Assembly: GCF_947495025.1 (NCBI RefSeq)
Contig: NZ_CANLXG010000001.1
Location: 682,001-746,000, forward strand
DNA length: 64,000 nucleotides
Direction of reading: 5' to 3'
Origin: an uncultured Roseobacter sp.
GTDB lineage: Bacteria > Pseudomonadota > Alphaproteobacteria > Rhodobacterales > Rhodobacteraceae
The position numbers were made by a program, and so were the translations under genes. Of the stretch, positions 27,912-39,493 are shown piece by piece (positions within the stretch are counted from its first letter, which is position 1; each line of letters opens with the position of its first letter). Below the pieces are notes generated by a model, which was not told the origin of the DNA, did no database searches, and saw only the letters and a program-made list of their open reading frames with translations.

Positions 27912-28236
27912 AGACTGCCTCTGTGATATCGTCACCCTGCCCCACAAACCGCAGCCGGTCACCGCTGCGGTCCATGGTGTAACAGGCCCAGAGATCGGAG
28001 GGCGGCCACTGACTGCAGTACTGGTCGCCCTTCACGCGCCAGTATCCCCAGCTGTCTGCGCCCGCATGGTAAAGCGTCCGGCCCGAAGACCGGAATTCCT
28101 GCCAGGCGCTGGCGTACTGCAGCCTGCGGTCCGTCAGGGCCTCACTGATCTGGCTGCCGGTCAGGGGCACCCAGTCGTCTGCCAGTGCAGCACTGCCTGC
28201 GGCAAAGCACAGCAGTGTCGCTCCGATCGCCCGCAT
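27901..28236 (-). CDS. Small secreted protein, family not recognised
   Basis: 111 residues with signal peptide RAIGATLLCFAAGSAALA. The mature part has LTGSQISEALTDRRLQYASA and SSGRTLYHAGADSWGYWRVKGDQYCSQWP, a pattern seen in small periplasmic proteins with two Cys. The start at 28236 is followed by a typical export signal; a longer frame to 28476 is rejected because it runs into the purB promoter region. Overlaps DUF6314. Confidence 0.7.
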   Translation of the reverse strand: MRAIGATLLCFAAGSAALADDWVPLTGSQISEALTDRRLQYASAWQEFRSSGRTLYHAGADSWGYWRVKGDQYCSQWPPSDLWACYTMDRSGDRLRFVGQGDDITEAVYAD

Positions 28237-28322
28237 TTCTAAGCTCCTGTCTTGTGATGCCTGCCCGGCCAGTTTATGAGCCGCCTCAGCCCGGACGCAA
28301 TCGCAAATGAAGGACGCTGCCC

Positions 28323-29627
28323 ATGATCCCCCGCTATTCCCGCCCCGATATGGTCGCCATCTGGAGCCCTCAGACAAAGTTCCGGATCTGGTACGAGATC
28401 GAGGCACACGCCTGTGACGCAATGGCCGATCTGGGCGTGATCCCGCGGGAAAACGCGGACGCTGTCTGGAAGGCAAAGGACGTGGAATTTGACGTCGCGC
28501 GCATTGATGAGATCGAGGCCGTCACCAAACACGACGTGATCGCCTTTCTGACGCATCTGGCCGAACATGTGGGCAGCGACGAGGCGCGGTTCGTGCACCA
28601 GGGCATGACATCATCGGATGTGCTTGATACCTGTTTCAACGTACAGCTGACCCGTGCCGCTGACATTCTGATTGATGATATGAAAGCTCTGCTCGCCGCC
28701 CTGAAACGCCGCGCGATCGAGCACAAGGACACAGTCCGCATCGGGCGCAGCCACGGCATTCACGCCGAACCCACCACCATGGGCCTGACCTTTGCCCGTT
28801 TTTACGCAGAAATGGACCGCAATCTGGTGCGTCTGCAGACCGCGCGCGATGAGATTGCCACCGGTGCCATCTCTGGTGCCGTCGGCACTTTTGCCAACAT
28901 CGACCCGGCGGTCGAGGAACATGTCTGCGAAAAACTGGGCCTCGCGCCCGAGCCGATCAGTACCCAGGTGATTCCGCGGGATCGCCATGCCGCCTTTTTC
29001 GCGGTTCTGGGCGTTGTCGCCAGCAGCATCGAGAACGTCGCCACGGAAATCCGCCACATGCAGCGCACCGAAGTGCTGGAGGGCGCGGAGTTCTTCTCGA
29101 TGGGCCAGAAGGGCTCCTCGGCCATGCCGCACAAGAAAAACCCGGTTCTGACCGAAAACCTGACCGGCCTCGCCCGCATGGTGCGCTCTGCCGTGATCCC
29201 CGCGATGGAGAATGTCGCCCTCTGGCACGAGCGCGACATCTCGCATTCCTCAGTCGAGCGAATGATCGGACCGGATGCCACGATCACGCTGGACTTTGCG
29301 CTGGCGCGACTGACCTCGGTCGTCGACAAGATGCTGATCTTCCCGGAAAATATGCTGGACAACATGAACAAATTCCCGGGCCTTGTGATGAGCCAGCGCG
29401 TGCTTCTTGCTCTGACACAGGCAGGCGTGAGCCGGGAGGATGCCTATACCTATGTCCAGCGCAACGCGCTGAAAGTCTGGGAACACCGCACGGATTTCAA
29501 AGAGGAGCTGCTCGCGGATGCGGATGTTACCGCAGCGCTCAGCCCGGCCGAAATCGAGGAAAAGTTCGACCTCGGGTATCATACCAAACATGTCGATACG
29601 ATCTTTGCCAGAGTGTTCAAAGACTGA
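28323..29627 (+). CDS. purB: Adenylosuccinate lyase
   Basis: 434 residues. Splits SAICAR and adenylosuccinate in purine synthesis. The fumarase-superfamily signature GSSAMPHKKNPVLTEN is near residue 263, with QGMTSSDVLDTCFN and GRSHGIHAEPTTMGL supplying further active-site residues. The start MIPRYSRPDMVAIW is standard. Divergent from the small secreted protein gene. Confidence 0.97.
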   Translation: MIPRYSRPDMVAIWSPQTKFRIWYEIEAHACDAMADLGVIPRENADAVWKAKDVEFDVARIDEIEAVTKHDVIAFLTHLAEHVGSDEARFVHQGMTSSDVLDTCFNVQLTRAADILIDDMKALLAALKRRAIEHKDTVRIGRSHGIHAEPTTMGLTFARFYAEMDRNLVRLQTARDEIATGAISGAVGTFANIDPAVEEHVCEKLGLAPEPISTQVIPRDRHAAFFAVLGVVASSIENVATEIRHMQRTEVLEGAEFFSMGQKGSSAMPHKKNPVLTENLTGLARMVRSAVIPAMENVALWHERDISHSSVERMIGPDATITLDFALARLTSVVDKMLIFPENMLDNMNKFPGLVMSQRVLLALTQAGVSREDAYTYVQRNALKVWEHRTDFKEELLADADVTAALSPAEIEEKFDLGYHTKHVDTIFARVFKD

Positions 29628-29726
29628 GCAGTCGCCCCGCGCAACGCCGCCGTTAACCCAATTTTTGTTGACCGGTGCAGCATGACTGCTACCTTCGAGA
29701 GTATTCATGTTGAGAGGAGTACCGCA

Positions 29727-29888
29727 ATGACGATCAGAACCCTGGCCGCCGCTGTGGCCCTTGTCCTTGCACCGGCAGTCGCTTTTGCGGCTGGTTGCAG
29801 CTATGGCAAGCAGGCCGTGTCCTGTGCCGAAGGTACGGTGTACGATGCTGCGTCCGGCACCTGTGTGGCCACGAACATCAACAGCTGA
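29727..29888 (+). CDS. Tiny secreted Cys-motif protein
   Basis: 53 residues: signal peptide (TIRTLAAAVALVLAPAVAFA) then a 33-residue mature part with three Cys in the pattern C-(8)-C-AEGTVYDAASGTCV. The same C-x-G-x-VYD-C-V block occurs at the start of the next gene's product. The ATG at 29727 follows AGAGGAG; an ATG at 29682 is rejected. Possible upstream -35 TTGACC at 29669. Function unknown. Confidence 0.72.
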   Translation: MTIRTLAAAVALVLAPAVAFAAGCSYGKQAVSCAEGTVYDAASGTCVATNINS

Positions 29889-29911
29889 ACAGGCTGCCAC
29901 GCGAAATTGTG

Positions 29912-29937
29912 AAGGCGCGCCGCTGCGGTGCGCCTTT
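29912..29937 (+). terminator. Hairpin after the 53-residue secreted protein gene
   Basis: AAGGCGC / GCGCCTT arms, then T-rich sequence, 23 bases after the stop. Confidence 0.6.
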
Positions 29938-29994
29938 ACTCGTGGAAATGGCGGCCTAAAGTCTTACCTACATGTTAACGAGGAGTGATTTGAT

Positions 29995-30510
29995 ATGAGA
30001 ATTTTGCTGGCAGCAGCCCTGACCCTGCCCACAGTTGTTTTCGCCGCAGGTGGTGACAGCGAACCGAAAACGCCAACCGTTTTCTGCACCGGATCCAAGG
30101 TCTACGATAAAGACAAAAAGAAATGTGTCGACCCTCAGGAAAGCAGCCTTGAGCGCGACGAGCGGTACCAGACAGTGCGGCAGCTTGCCTATGCGGGGCG
30201 CTACCTCGATGCCCAGGGCATTCTTGACACGATGGACCCCGCTGACCCTGGCCGCCTGACATATATGGGCTTCACAAACCGTAAGCTGGGCAACCTTGAT
30301 GTGGCCAATATGTTTTATGAAGAGGCCATCGAGGCTGATCCGGCGAACATCCTTGCGCGGTCCTATATGGGACAGGGATTTGTCGAAGAAGGCCGGATTC
30401 CCGAAGCGGTCGCGCAGCTGAAGCTGATCCGCGCCCATGGTGGTACCGGCAGCTGGGCCGAAACATCCCTGCGCAAGGCAATCGCAACCGGCCGGACCTA
30501 CAACTACTGA
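29995..30510 (+). CDS. Secreted TPR protein with N-terminal Cys motif
   Basis: 171 residues. Signal peptide RILLAAALTLPTVVFAA, then a small two-Cys block (VFCTGSKVYDKDKKKCVDP) resembling the one in the preceding small protein, then tetratricopeptide helices (YAGRYLDAQGILDTM; NRKLGNLDVANMFYEEAIEADPANI; MGQGFVEEGRIPEAVAQLKL). Likely a periplasmic scaffold. Starts after AACGAGGAG. Followed by an inverted repeat that reaches the fliG start. Confidence 0.8.
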   Translation: MRILLAAALTLPTVVFAAGGDSEPKTPTVFCTGSKVYDKDKKKCVDPQESSLERDERYQTVRQLAYAGRYLDAQGILDTMDPADPGRLTYMGFTNRKLGNLDVANMFYEEAIEADPANILARSYMGQGFVEEGRIPEAVAQLKLIRAHGGTGSWAETSLRKAIATGRTYNY

Positions 30511-30528
30511 TCTCAGTCATATATTTAC

Positions 30529-30572
30529 CTTTGCCCGCCATAGTCTTCTGAGACAGACAGAGGCGGGCAAAG
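30529..30572 (+). promoter_or_regulatory. Perfect 11-bp inverted repeat abutting the fliG start
   Basis: CTTTGCCCGCC (30529-30539), 22-base loop, GGCGGGCAAAG (30562-30572); the next base is the A of the fliG ATG. In RNA this hairpin would cover the ribosome-binding region. With no T run it is a poor intrinsic terminator for the TPR gene. Confidence 0.6.
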
Positions 30573-31643
30573 ATGACTGAAATGGTTCCCATGGCACAGT
30601 TCCCGGCCCTTCCGGGCGGAGCGGCCACATCATCCCCGGCGAGAATGAGCCGGAAAGCAAAAGCAGCGATTGTTGTCAGGCTGCTGATCAACGAGGGTGC
30701 GGATATCCCCCTCGAAGAACTTCCCGAGGACCTGCAGGCCGAGCTGACGCAGCAGATGGGCTCCATGAGGCTGGTTGACCGTGACACACTTGCAAGTGTC
30801 GTCTCAGAATTCTCCGAAGAGCTGGAAAGTGTCGGGCTGTCCTTTTCCGGTGGCATCGCCGGTGCACTCAATGCGCTAGACGGGAAAATTTCCAAACAGA
30901 CCGCGGCGCGACTGCGCAAAGAGGCGGGTGTGCGTGAATACGGCGACCCCTGGGAAAGACTGCGCCAGCTCGGGCCCGAAAAACTATTGCCTGTTCTCCA
31001 GAACGAAAGCACCGAAGTGGCGGCGGTTATGCTCTCAAAGATCGACGTGAAGCGCGCGGCTGAACTGCTGGGCAAACTTCCCGGCCCCGAAGCACGCCGC
31101 ATTACCTATGCTGTGTCACTGACCAGCGCAGTTACCCCGGACGCCGTGGACCGGATAGGCCTTTCGCTGGCCACGCAGCTCGATGCTGAACCCATAAAGG
31201 CATTCGACAGCGGACCTGTGGAACGTGTGGGCGCCATCCTGAACTCAACGACCTCCACGACGCGCGATGATGTGCTGGAGGGGCTGGACGAAACGGATGC
31301 CGGTTTCGCAGAACAGGTGCGCCGGGCCATCTTTACCTTTGGCAATATTCCACAGCGTATCGCAGCACGCGATATCCCGCGTGTTGTACGCGGCATTGAC
31401 CAGGATGTGCTGATCACCGCGCTTGCCGGCGCTGAAGCGGCCGGTTTTCAGAAATCCGCCGATTTCATCCTGGAAAATATGTCAGGCAGGATGGCCGACC
31501 AGCTTCGCGAATCCGTCGCGGAGCGCGAAAAGGTCAAGGCATCCGATATGGAAGAGGCCACGGCCGTTATTGTTCAGTCCATTCGCGAGATGGAAGCATC
31601 CGGCGAACTGCTGCTGATTGTTGATGATGAGGACGGTGACTGA
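30573..31643 (+). CDS. fliG: Divergent FliG-type flagellar motor switch protein
   Basis: 356 residues with FliG layout: N-terminal helical domain (RMSRKAKAAIVVRLLINEG), middle domain (LLPVLQNESTEVAAVMLSKI, DVKRAAELLGKLPG), C-terminal torque domain (RRAIFTFGNIPQRIAARDI, FILENMSGRMADQLRESV, EREKVKASDMEEATAVIV). The usual EHPQ motif of the middle domain is replaced by ESTE. No other flagellar gene is in the window. If ATG 30573 is used, its ribosome-binding site lies inside a hairpin; ATGs at 30582 and 30591 are alternatives. Confidence 0.8.
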   Translation: MTEMVPMAQFPALPGGAATSSPARMSRKAKAAIVVRLLINEGADIPLEELPEDLQAELTQQMGSMRLVDRDTLASVVSEFSEELESVGLSFSGGIAGALNALDGKISKQTAARLRKEAGVREYGDPWERLRQLGPEKLLPVLQNESTEVAAVMLSKIDVKRAAELLGKLPGPEARRITYAVSLTSAVTPDAVDRIGLSLATQLDAEPIKAFDSGPVERVGAILNSTTSTTRDDVLEGLDETDAGFAEQVRRAIFTFGNIPQRIAARDIPRVVRGIDQDVLITALAGAEAAGFQKSADFILENMSGRMADQLRESVAEREKVKASDMEEATAVIVQSIREMEASGELLLIVDDEDGD

Positions 31644-31832
31644 CCGGAAGGTGAGCGCTCCGGTCATCTGAGCGGCATGACGCAGCAGCACCAACACCGG
31701 TTCAGCGTGCAGCCCCTGCCCGCTGGCCGGACACGCGCCTTGTGATCACCTTCTGTCCGGCCTATGTCTGAAATGCGCGGAGGGGCAGCTGCCACACCGC
31801 TCCCAAAGTCAGACGAGGGCCAGGACACCACA

Positions 31833-32717
31833 ATGTCCACGCAGGAGACACCTTTCAGCCGACGGGCAGGACACTACCTGAGCAATCTGGCGATTGTTGG
31901 TCTCATCCAACTTGCGCTGATCCTGCCCTACGCAGCCCGTGTGCGCTTTGTGGGCTGGGTCGTGCAGTACGTAATCGGCCCGGTGGCGGGATACCGGGCC
32001 CGCGCGCTGAGCAATCTTGCCCTGATTATGCCGGACAAACCTGAGGCCGAGCGCCGGGAAATCGCGGCGCGCTGCCTCAACAACGCAGGCCGCACATTCA
32101 TCGAAAATTATTCCAGCCGGGATTTTCCCGAACGGCTTGCAGGCAACACGCTCGAAGGCCCCGGTGTCGATGCCCTGGCCAGTGCACGAGCGGACAACCA
32201 GCCCGTTGTTCTGGTGACAGGCCACTATGGAAATTACGAGGCCGTGCGCGCTGCTCTCGTCGCCCGCGGATATAACATCGGTGGCCTTTACCGGAACATG
32301 GCCAACCCATATTTCAACGCGCATTATGTGAGGACGATGGAGGCTTTTGGCGGCCCGGTGTTCCCCAAGGGCCGGCGGGGCACGGCTGGCTTTGTGCGTC
32401 ACCTCAAAGAAGGCGGGCAGCTGGTTCTGCTTTTTGACCAGCATGTTTACGACGCCCCGGCCCTCGACTTCCTCGGACAACCGGCAAAAACTGCGCTTTC
32501 AGCGGCGGAGCTCAGTCTCAGGTACAACGCCAGACTTATTCCGTTTTATGGCATAAGACAGAAAGACGGACTTAGTTTCAGAACTGTACTCGAAGCACCG
32601 GTGGATCATTCGACGCCTGAACAGATGACCCAGCAACTCAACGACAGCCTCGCAGCACATGTCCGCGCGGATCCGGGTCAGTGGTTCTGGGTTCACCGCC
32701 GGTGGCGCGCCGCCTGA
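31833..32717 (+). CDS. Lysophospholipid/lipid A-type acyltransferase (LpxL/HtrB family)
   Basis: 294 residues from the ATG at 31833. N-terminal membrane anchor (NLAIVGLIQLALILPYAARV), the catalytic His-x4-acidic motif in TGHYGNYEAVRAAL near residue 130, GLYRNMANPYF, and a WFWVHRRWR end typical of late lipid A acyltransferases. Adds an acyl chain at the inner membrane. Which of the LpxL-type roles it has cannot be told. An ATG at 31764 is less likely. Confidence 0.87.
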   Translation: MSTQETPFSRRAGHYLSNLAIVGLIQLALILPYAARVRFVGWVVQYVIGPVAGYRARALSNLALIMPDKPEAERREIAARCLNNAGRTFIENYSSRDFPERLAGNTLEGPGVDALASARADNQPVVLVTGHYGNYEAVRAALVARGYNIGGLYRNMANPYFNAHYVRTMEAFGGPVFPKGRRGTAGFVRHLKEGGQLVLLFDQHVYDAPALDFLGQPAKTALSAAELSLRYNARLIPFYGIRQKDGLSFRTVLEAPVDHSTPEQMTQQLNDSLAAHVRADPGQWFWVHRRWRAA

Positions 32718-32729
32718 ACCGGCGCCCGG

Positions 32730-33425
32730 TCAGCGTACGCGGCCCGCGCCGAGGATCGGCCCCATGTCACCGGCCTGCACCAGCACAACAACCGGCAGGT
32801 CACCGGGTGCATCCGCCTCAAGAAGAAGCGGCGCCGCTCCGTCCCATTCCCTCAGAACCTTCCAGTCCTGCGTGACGTTTGCATAATCGAGCGTGCGGCC
32901 CGCGTTTTCACCGCGCGTGATACGCGCTTCGCGCCGCGGAACATACCGCAGGATATGCACGACCGATCGCCCAACTTTTCCGTCCCGGGGTCGCGCGTCG
33001 ATCCGTACGGTATCACCGTCGCGTTCCACGGTGACCGCCACAGGAGAAGGAGTTGCGCGATGCATCGCAATTGCTTCGGAAAGCTGCATCGGCTTGGCAC
33101 CGACAATATCCGTTGTACCGTTGACGATCATTTCCGGCGTGTAGACGGATCGCCGCCCGGCGACCGTGGCATAGGCCCGCTGCCGCTCGGCATTGCGCGG
33201 ATCTGCGAACTCGTCTTTCCAGCCGATGTAATCCCAGTAGTCGACGTGCAGCGCCAGAGCGATCACGTCGTCCCGGTCGGACAACTGGTGGAAAATCTCG
33301 TCAGCCGGCGGACAGGACGAGCAGCCCTGCGATGTGTAGAGCTCGACAACAACAGGGCTGTCTTCCGCCTGGAGCGGGGCTGCCAGAACCAAATATGTGA
33401 CAAATGCCTGAAATAGTCGTTTCAT
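32730..33425 (-). CDS. DUF1223 thioredoxin-like secreted protein
   Basis: 231 residues. Signal peptide (LFQAFVTYLVLAAPLQA) then a DUF1223 domain: VVVELYTSQGCSSCPPADEIF with a Cys-x2-Cys pair, ALHVDYWDYIGWKDEFADP, and VYTPEMIVNG. A thioredoxin-like fold in the periplasm; function undefined. The start at 33425 gives the signal peptide. Confidence 0.88.
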   Translation of the reverse strand: MKRLFQAFVTYLVLAAPLQAEDSPVVVELYTSQGCSSCPPADEIFHQLSDRDDVIALALHVDYWDYIGWKDEFADPRNAERQRAYATVAGRRSVYTPEMIVNGTTDIVGAKPMQLSEAIAMHRATPSPVAVTVERDGDTVRIDARPRDGKVGRSVVHILRYVPRREARITRGENAGRTLDYANVTQDWKVLREWDGAAPLLLEADAPGDLPVVVLVQAGDMGPILGAGRVR

Positions 33426-33653
33426 CCGATTCCCCGATGCTCCGGTTCCGCCCCGCAGACAACACATATTGAGACAAGCGATGAAACGCCAATCAAGGTT
33501 TCTTGAAAGTGGTGAAGGAATTCTTTCAGTTTTCGGTACACAATGGTATACATTTTGACGCAGAGGCGCTGAATTGAGTTGAACTGACAGCGCGCATCAG
33601 GCATTCAGCAGCCAATCCAGTGATGACTTCATTCAAGCCAGAGGACCCATTTC

Positions 33654-36341
<2,688 letters not shown>

Positions 36342-36367
36342 GCCAGGCCTTTCATAAATCAGACAAA

Positions 36368-36398
36368 ACCCGGTGCCCCTGCGGCATCGGTTTTTTTT
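36368..36398 (+). terminator. Terminator after acnA
   Basis: CCGGTGCC / GGCATCGG hairpin (one G-T pair) followed by eight Ts. Confidence 0.87.
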
Positions 36399-36598
36399 CG
36401 TCGGGCGCTTCTGCAGGACGAATTCTGCACAATTCTCCGGCACCCGTTCAAGCCAGGGATGCAAAATCAATTTACCCTGCGGCACTACACTACCATAGAT
36501 AGAATATGGCAATTTCGTGATTGGACTAAACATTAAGAAAGGGTAATCACCGCAGCATAACTGGTATTTTTTGACATGGTACAGTGGGAGTACGAAAC

Positions 36599-37282
36599 AT
36601 GAAAACAATCGGGATGGCCGCAGTTGCAGCGGTTGCAATCAGCGCGGCGGGTATGAGCCACGCGGCGACAGTGGATTTTGGCGGTTTCGGCGAAGGCGAG
36701 GTCCTTGGTTCGGATACAGTTCTGGCGCCGGGTATCGTTGCAGACATCTCTGCGATCGGCGGCGAGGCTCTGGCTGTCGTATTCGATACCGCAGACGGAA
36801 CAACCAGCACGGGCAACGACCCTGACCTGACGTCCAACTTCACAAATGCCGAAGATGCAGGCGATGTACGCGATTTCGGCAATGCCCTGATTGTACAGGA
36901 GAATGCGACCGGTGGACCGGATGACAACGGCAGCGGCGGCACACTGACGTTTGCGTTCCTCAACGACGTATCCCTTGGTGAACTGTTCCTGCTGGACTCA
37001 GAAATCGGCACCATGGCCACCCTGTTTTCCGGCGGTGACATTGTATCGAGCTTTACCCTGACAGGCCTAAACGAATCTGACACAGGCAACAGCTCAACCG
37101 ACAACGAATTCACACTGCTTGATTTCGGTGGTGCCACAGGTGACACCCTGCAGGTCGTATTCTCGCGCTCCGGCGCGGTTGGCCAGATTGAGGTTTCCGC
37201 AGTTCCGGTTCCTGCCGGCCTGCCACTTCTGCTGGGCGGACTGGGTGCATTTGCCTGGATGCGGCGCCGCAAGCAGGCCTGA
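36599..37282 (+). CDS. Exported protein with VPVPA-CTERM sorting signal
   Basis: 227 residues. Signal peptide (TIGMAAVAAVAISAAGMSHA), an acidic Gly/Asp/Thr-rich middle without a recognised domain (TADGTTSTGNDPDLTSNF-like), and a sorting tail VPVPAGLPLLLGGLGAFAWM then RRRKQA. ATG 36599 follows GTGGGAG. Third CTERM protein in the window. The 257 bases upstream, after acnA, are AT-rich. Confidence 0.85.
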   Translation: MKTIGMAAVAAVAISAAGMSHAATVDFGGFGEGEVLGSDTVLAPGIVADISAIGGEALAVVFDTADGTTSTGNDPDLTSNFTNAEDAGDVRDFGNALIVQENATGGPDDNGSGGTLTFAFLNDVSLGELFLLDSEIGTMATLFSGGDIVSSFTLTGLNESDTGNSSTDNEFTLLDFGGATGDTLQVVFSRSGAVGQIEVSAVPVPAGLPLLLGGLGAFAWMRRRKQA

Positions 37283-37301
37283 GCCAGACCCTTTCAACAG
37301 G

Positions 37302-37331
37302 AAAAAGCGCTCCCGCGGGAGCGCTTTTTTT
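37302..37331. terminator. Bidirectional terminator, CTERM gene / ccm operon end
   Basis: AAAAAGCGCTCCCG / CGGGAGCGCTTTTTT hairpin; it touches the ccmG stop codon on the minus strand. Confidence 0.88.
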
Positions 37332-37869
37332 ATTGTCCGAGTGCTTTGTTCAGCGCAGGCAGAAAACGCTGTTCGTAATCGCTGCCGATCAGCGGCCCTG
37401 CAAACCGGAACAGCACAGTACCTTCTGCATCCAGAATGAATGTCTCCGGTGGTGCGGTCACGCCCCAGTCAATTGCGGTCCGGGCGTCGGGGTCAAAAGC
37501 CACTGCGCGGAACGGGTTGCCATCTTCTGTCAGATATCCGGAGGCAGGTTCTTCCTGATCGCGGAAATTGACGCCGATAATCGGCATGCCCTCAGCTGCC
37601 ATTTCGAGCAGACGCGGATGCTCTGCATGGCACGGCGGGCACCAGCTGGCCCAGAAGTTCACCAGTGTGACTTCGCCCGTGGCCATCATGTCAGGCGTTA
37701 CTGCCTGGAAATCTCCCAGCTGCGTTTCCGTAATGGGTGGTGCGGGCTTGCCGATCAGGGCCGAGCGGAGCTCTGACGAGTCGGTCGTGAACATGCCGAT
37801 CCCGGCCAGTGCGACGAAACCGGCGAAAATCAGTGGCGGCGCAATCATCAGGGGCGAGACCTTAGCCAT
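37330..37869 (-). CDS. ccmG: Cytochrome c maturation thioredoxin CcmG/DsbE
   Basis: 179 residues. Membrane-anchored periplasmic thioredoxin that reduces apocytochrome c (MIAPPLIFAGFVALAGIGMF anchor). Redox motif in FWASWCPPCHAEHP near residue 75, with GVTAPPETFILDAEG later. The start at 37869 overlaps ccmD by eight bases. Last gene of the ccm run. Confidence 0.95.
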   Translation of the reverse strand: MAKVSPLMIAPPLIFAGFVALAGIGMFTTDSSELRSALIGKPAPPITETQLGDFQAVTPDMMATGEVTLVNFWASWCPPCHAEHPRLLEMAAEGMPIIGVNFRDQEEPASGYLTEDGNPFRAVAFDPDARTAIDWGVTAPPETFILDAEGTVLFRFAGPLIGSDYEQRFLPALNKALGQ

Positions 37870-38020
37870 CCTTTTTTTCCTTTCGCTCGACCGCCTCCAG
37901 TGCGGCACGTGCGCGGCGGCCTTTGCGGAGCGTCAGCACAACGAGCAGTGCAAGAAGCACCAGCGATGCGCCATAGGCCGACAGAACCGCGTCGGCGTAT
38001 TTTCCAAGATCAGGCATCAT
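37862..38020 (-). CDS. ccmD: Heme exporter protein CcmD
   Basis: 52 residues, easily missed. One membrane helix (DAVLSAYGASLVLLALLVVL) with a basic tail (RKGRRARAAL), as in CcmD, which helps release holo-CcmE from CcmABC. ATG at 38020 overlaps the ccmC stop (ATGA). Confidence 0.9.
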   Translation of the reverse strand: MMPDLGKYADAVLSAYGASLVLLALLVVLTLRKGRRARAALEAVERKEKKDG

Positions 38021-38784
38021 CGCGCCCTCTGTCGGGCCAGCAGGGCCCGCGTGCGGCGCAGTCTGATTTCTGTTCCGGTGCGATAGAGAACCAGTGCAAA
38101 AAACAGCAGAACGAAACCTGCAATGCAGACCAGCAGCGGGAAATAGAAGACGTCCGCGACGTTTTCTTCCTTGTCCAGGCTCAGCGACGCGCCCTGGTGC
38201 AGACCCTGGTTCCAGAAATTGACCGCATAGCGCGAAAGCACCGCAAAAACCGTACCCACAAGGCAAAGTACCGATGTCAGATCCGCCGCAGTGTCGGGAT
38301 CCTCGATGGCTTCCCAGAGTGCAATGTAGCCCAGATAGAACAGGAACAGGATCAGAAAGGACGTCAGACGCGGATCCCAGGCCCACCAGGTCCCCCACAT
38401 GGGCTGCCCCCAGATTGCCCCTGTCGCCAGCGCGATAAGGGTCATCACGACCCCGACGGGTGCCGCGGCCTTTGCCGCCAGGGCGCTCACGTGATGGCGC
38501 CGGATGATCCAGATCAGCGAAGCGACGAGCATCATAAACCAGGCGTTGATCGCCATCAGCGCGGACGGCACATGCAGATAGATGATCTTGACGGTGGAGC
38601 CCTGCCGGAAGTCATCCGGCGTGAAGAAAAACCCCCAGACGAGGCCGGTCACCAGCGATATCGCGGACAAAACCCAGAGCGCAGGCAGAATACGCTCGCT
38701 GAAGCCCAGAAACTTGACCGGGTTGGCATAGCTCCAGAAGCCCGACGGGCGTTTGATCGCTGGTTTCTCATCAGTCACAGACAT
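38017..38784 (-). CDS. ccmC: Heme exporter permease CcmC
   Basis: 255 residues, six helices. The heme-handling WWD motif is in MWGTWWAWDPRLTS near residue 132, with flanking His in YLHVPSALMA and the later NFWNQGLHQG. Hands heme to CcmE in the periplasm. Standard start MSVTDEKPAIKRPSGFWSYANP. Confidence 0.96.
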   Translation of the reverse strand: MSVTDEKPAIKRPSGFWSYANPVKFLGFSERILPALWVLSAISLVTGLVWGFFFTPDDFRQGSTVKIIYLHVPSALMAINAWFMMLVASLIWIIRRHHVSALAAKAAAPVGVVMTLIALATGAIWGQPMWGTWWAWDPRLTSFLILFLFYLGYIALWEAIEDPDTAADLTSVLCLVGTVFAVLSRYAVNFWNQGLHQGASLSLDKEENVADVFYFPLLVCIAGFVLLFFALVLYRTGTEIRLRRTRALLARQRAR

Positions 38785-38836
38785 GGCTCTTATCTATGCC
38801 CCCCGGGGCGCGCGCTCAATGGACAAAACGTCACGA

Positions 38837-39493
38837 TCACCGCAGGTTTATCCGCAAAGCGGCGGCCGAAGCAAAAGGCATCAGTGCGATGACCCCGGCG
38901 GTGATACCGGCCAGCATGAGCAGGGGCGTCGTCGGATCAAGGCCCTCTGCCCCGCGACGCGCAGCCTCTGCGCCAAAGATCAGCGTCGGAACGTAGAGCG
39001 GCAACACCAGCAGGGACAGCAGCAGGCCACCGCGTTTGATCCCGACCGTCAGTGCTGCGCCAAAGGTTCCGATAACCGACAGCGCCGGCGTGCCGAGCGC
39101 CAGTGACAGCACAAGCCACAGATACCCCTGCCCGGGCAGGCTCAGCAGCACCCCGAAAACAGGCGCAGCGATGACAAGCGGCAGACCGGTGGTAATCCAG
39201 TGCGCGAGTGCCTTGATGCTGAGTGCGGCCTCAAGTGGCAGCGGCGATGTCGCCAGCAGATCGAGCGTGCCGTCCTCCCAGTCGAGCGCCAGCAGGCGAT
39301 CAAGCGACAGAAGGCAGGCAAGCAGGGCGCCAAGCCACAGGATACCCGGTGCGATCCGTGCCAGCAGGTCAGACTGCGGGCCGACGCCGAAGGGCACCAG
39401 CACCGTTACAATCAGGAAAAACGCAAGCCCAAGCCCGAAGCCGCCGCCGGCCCGCAGTGCCAGTGCGAGATCCCGCCGGAGCAGCGCGTTCAC
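38837..39493 (-). CDS. ccmB: Heme exporter permease CcmB
   Basis: 218 residues, six helices. Partner of CcmA in the transporter that releases holo-CcmE. Signature region [26 protein letters not shown] near residue 60. Overlaps the ccmA stop by four bases. Confidence 0.95.
   Translation of the reverse strand: MNALLRRDLALALRAGGGFGLGLAFFLIVTVLVPFGVGPQSDLLARIAPGILWLGALLACLLSLDRLLALDWEDGTLDLLATSPLPLEAALSIKALAHWITTGLPLVIAAPVFGVLLSLPGQGYLWLVLSLALGTPALSVIGTFGAALTVGIKRGGLLLSLLVLPLYVPTLIFGAEAARRGAEGLDPTTPLLMLAGITAGVIALMPFASAAALRINLR

Noticed and set aside
31637..31665. Terminator after fliG
   Set aside because: A GACCGGA/TCCGGTC hairpin is present but has no T run.
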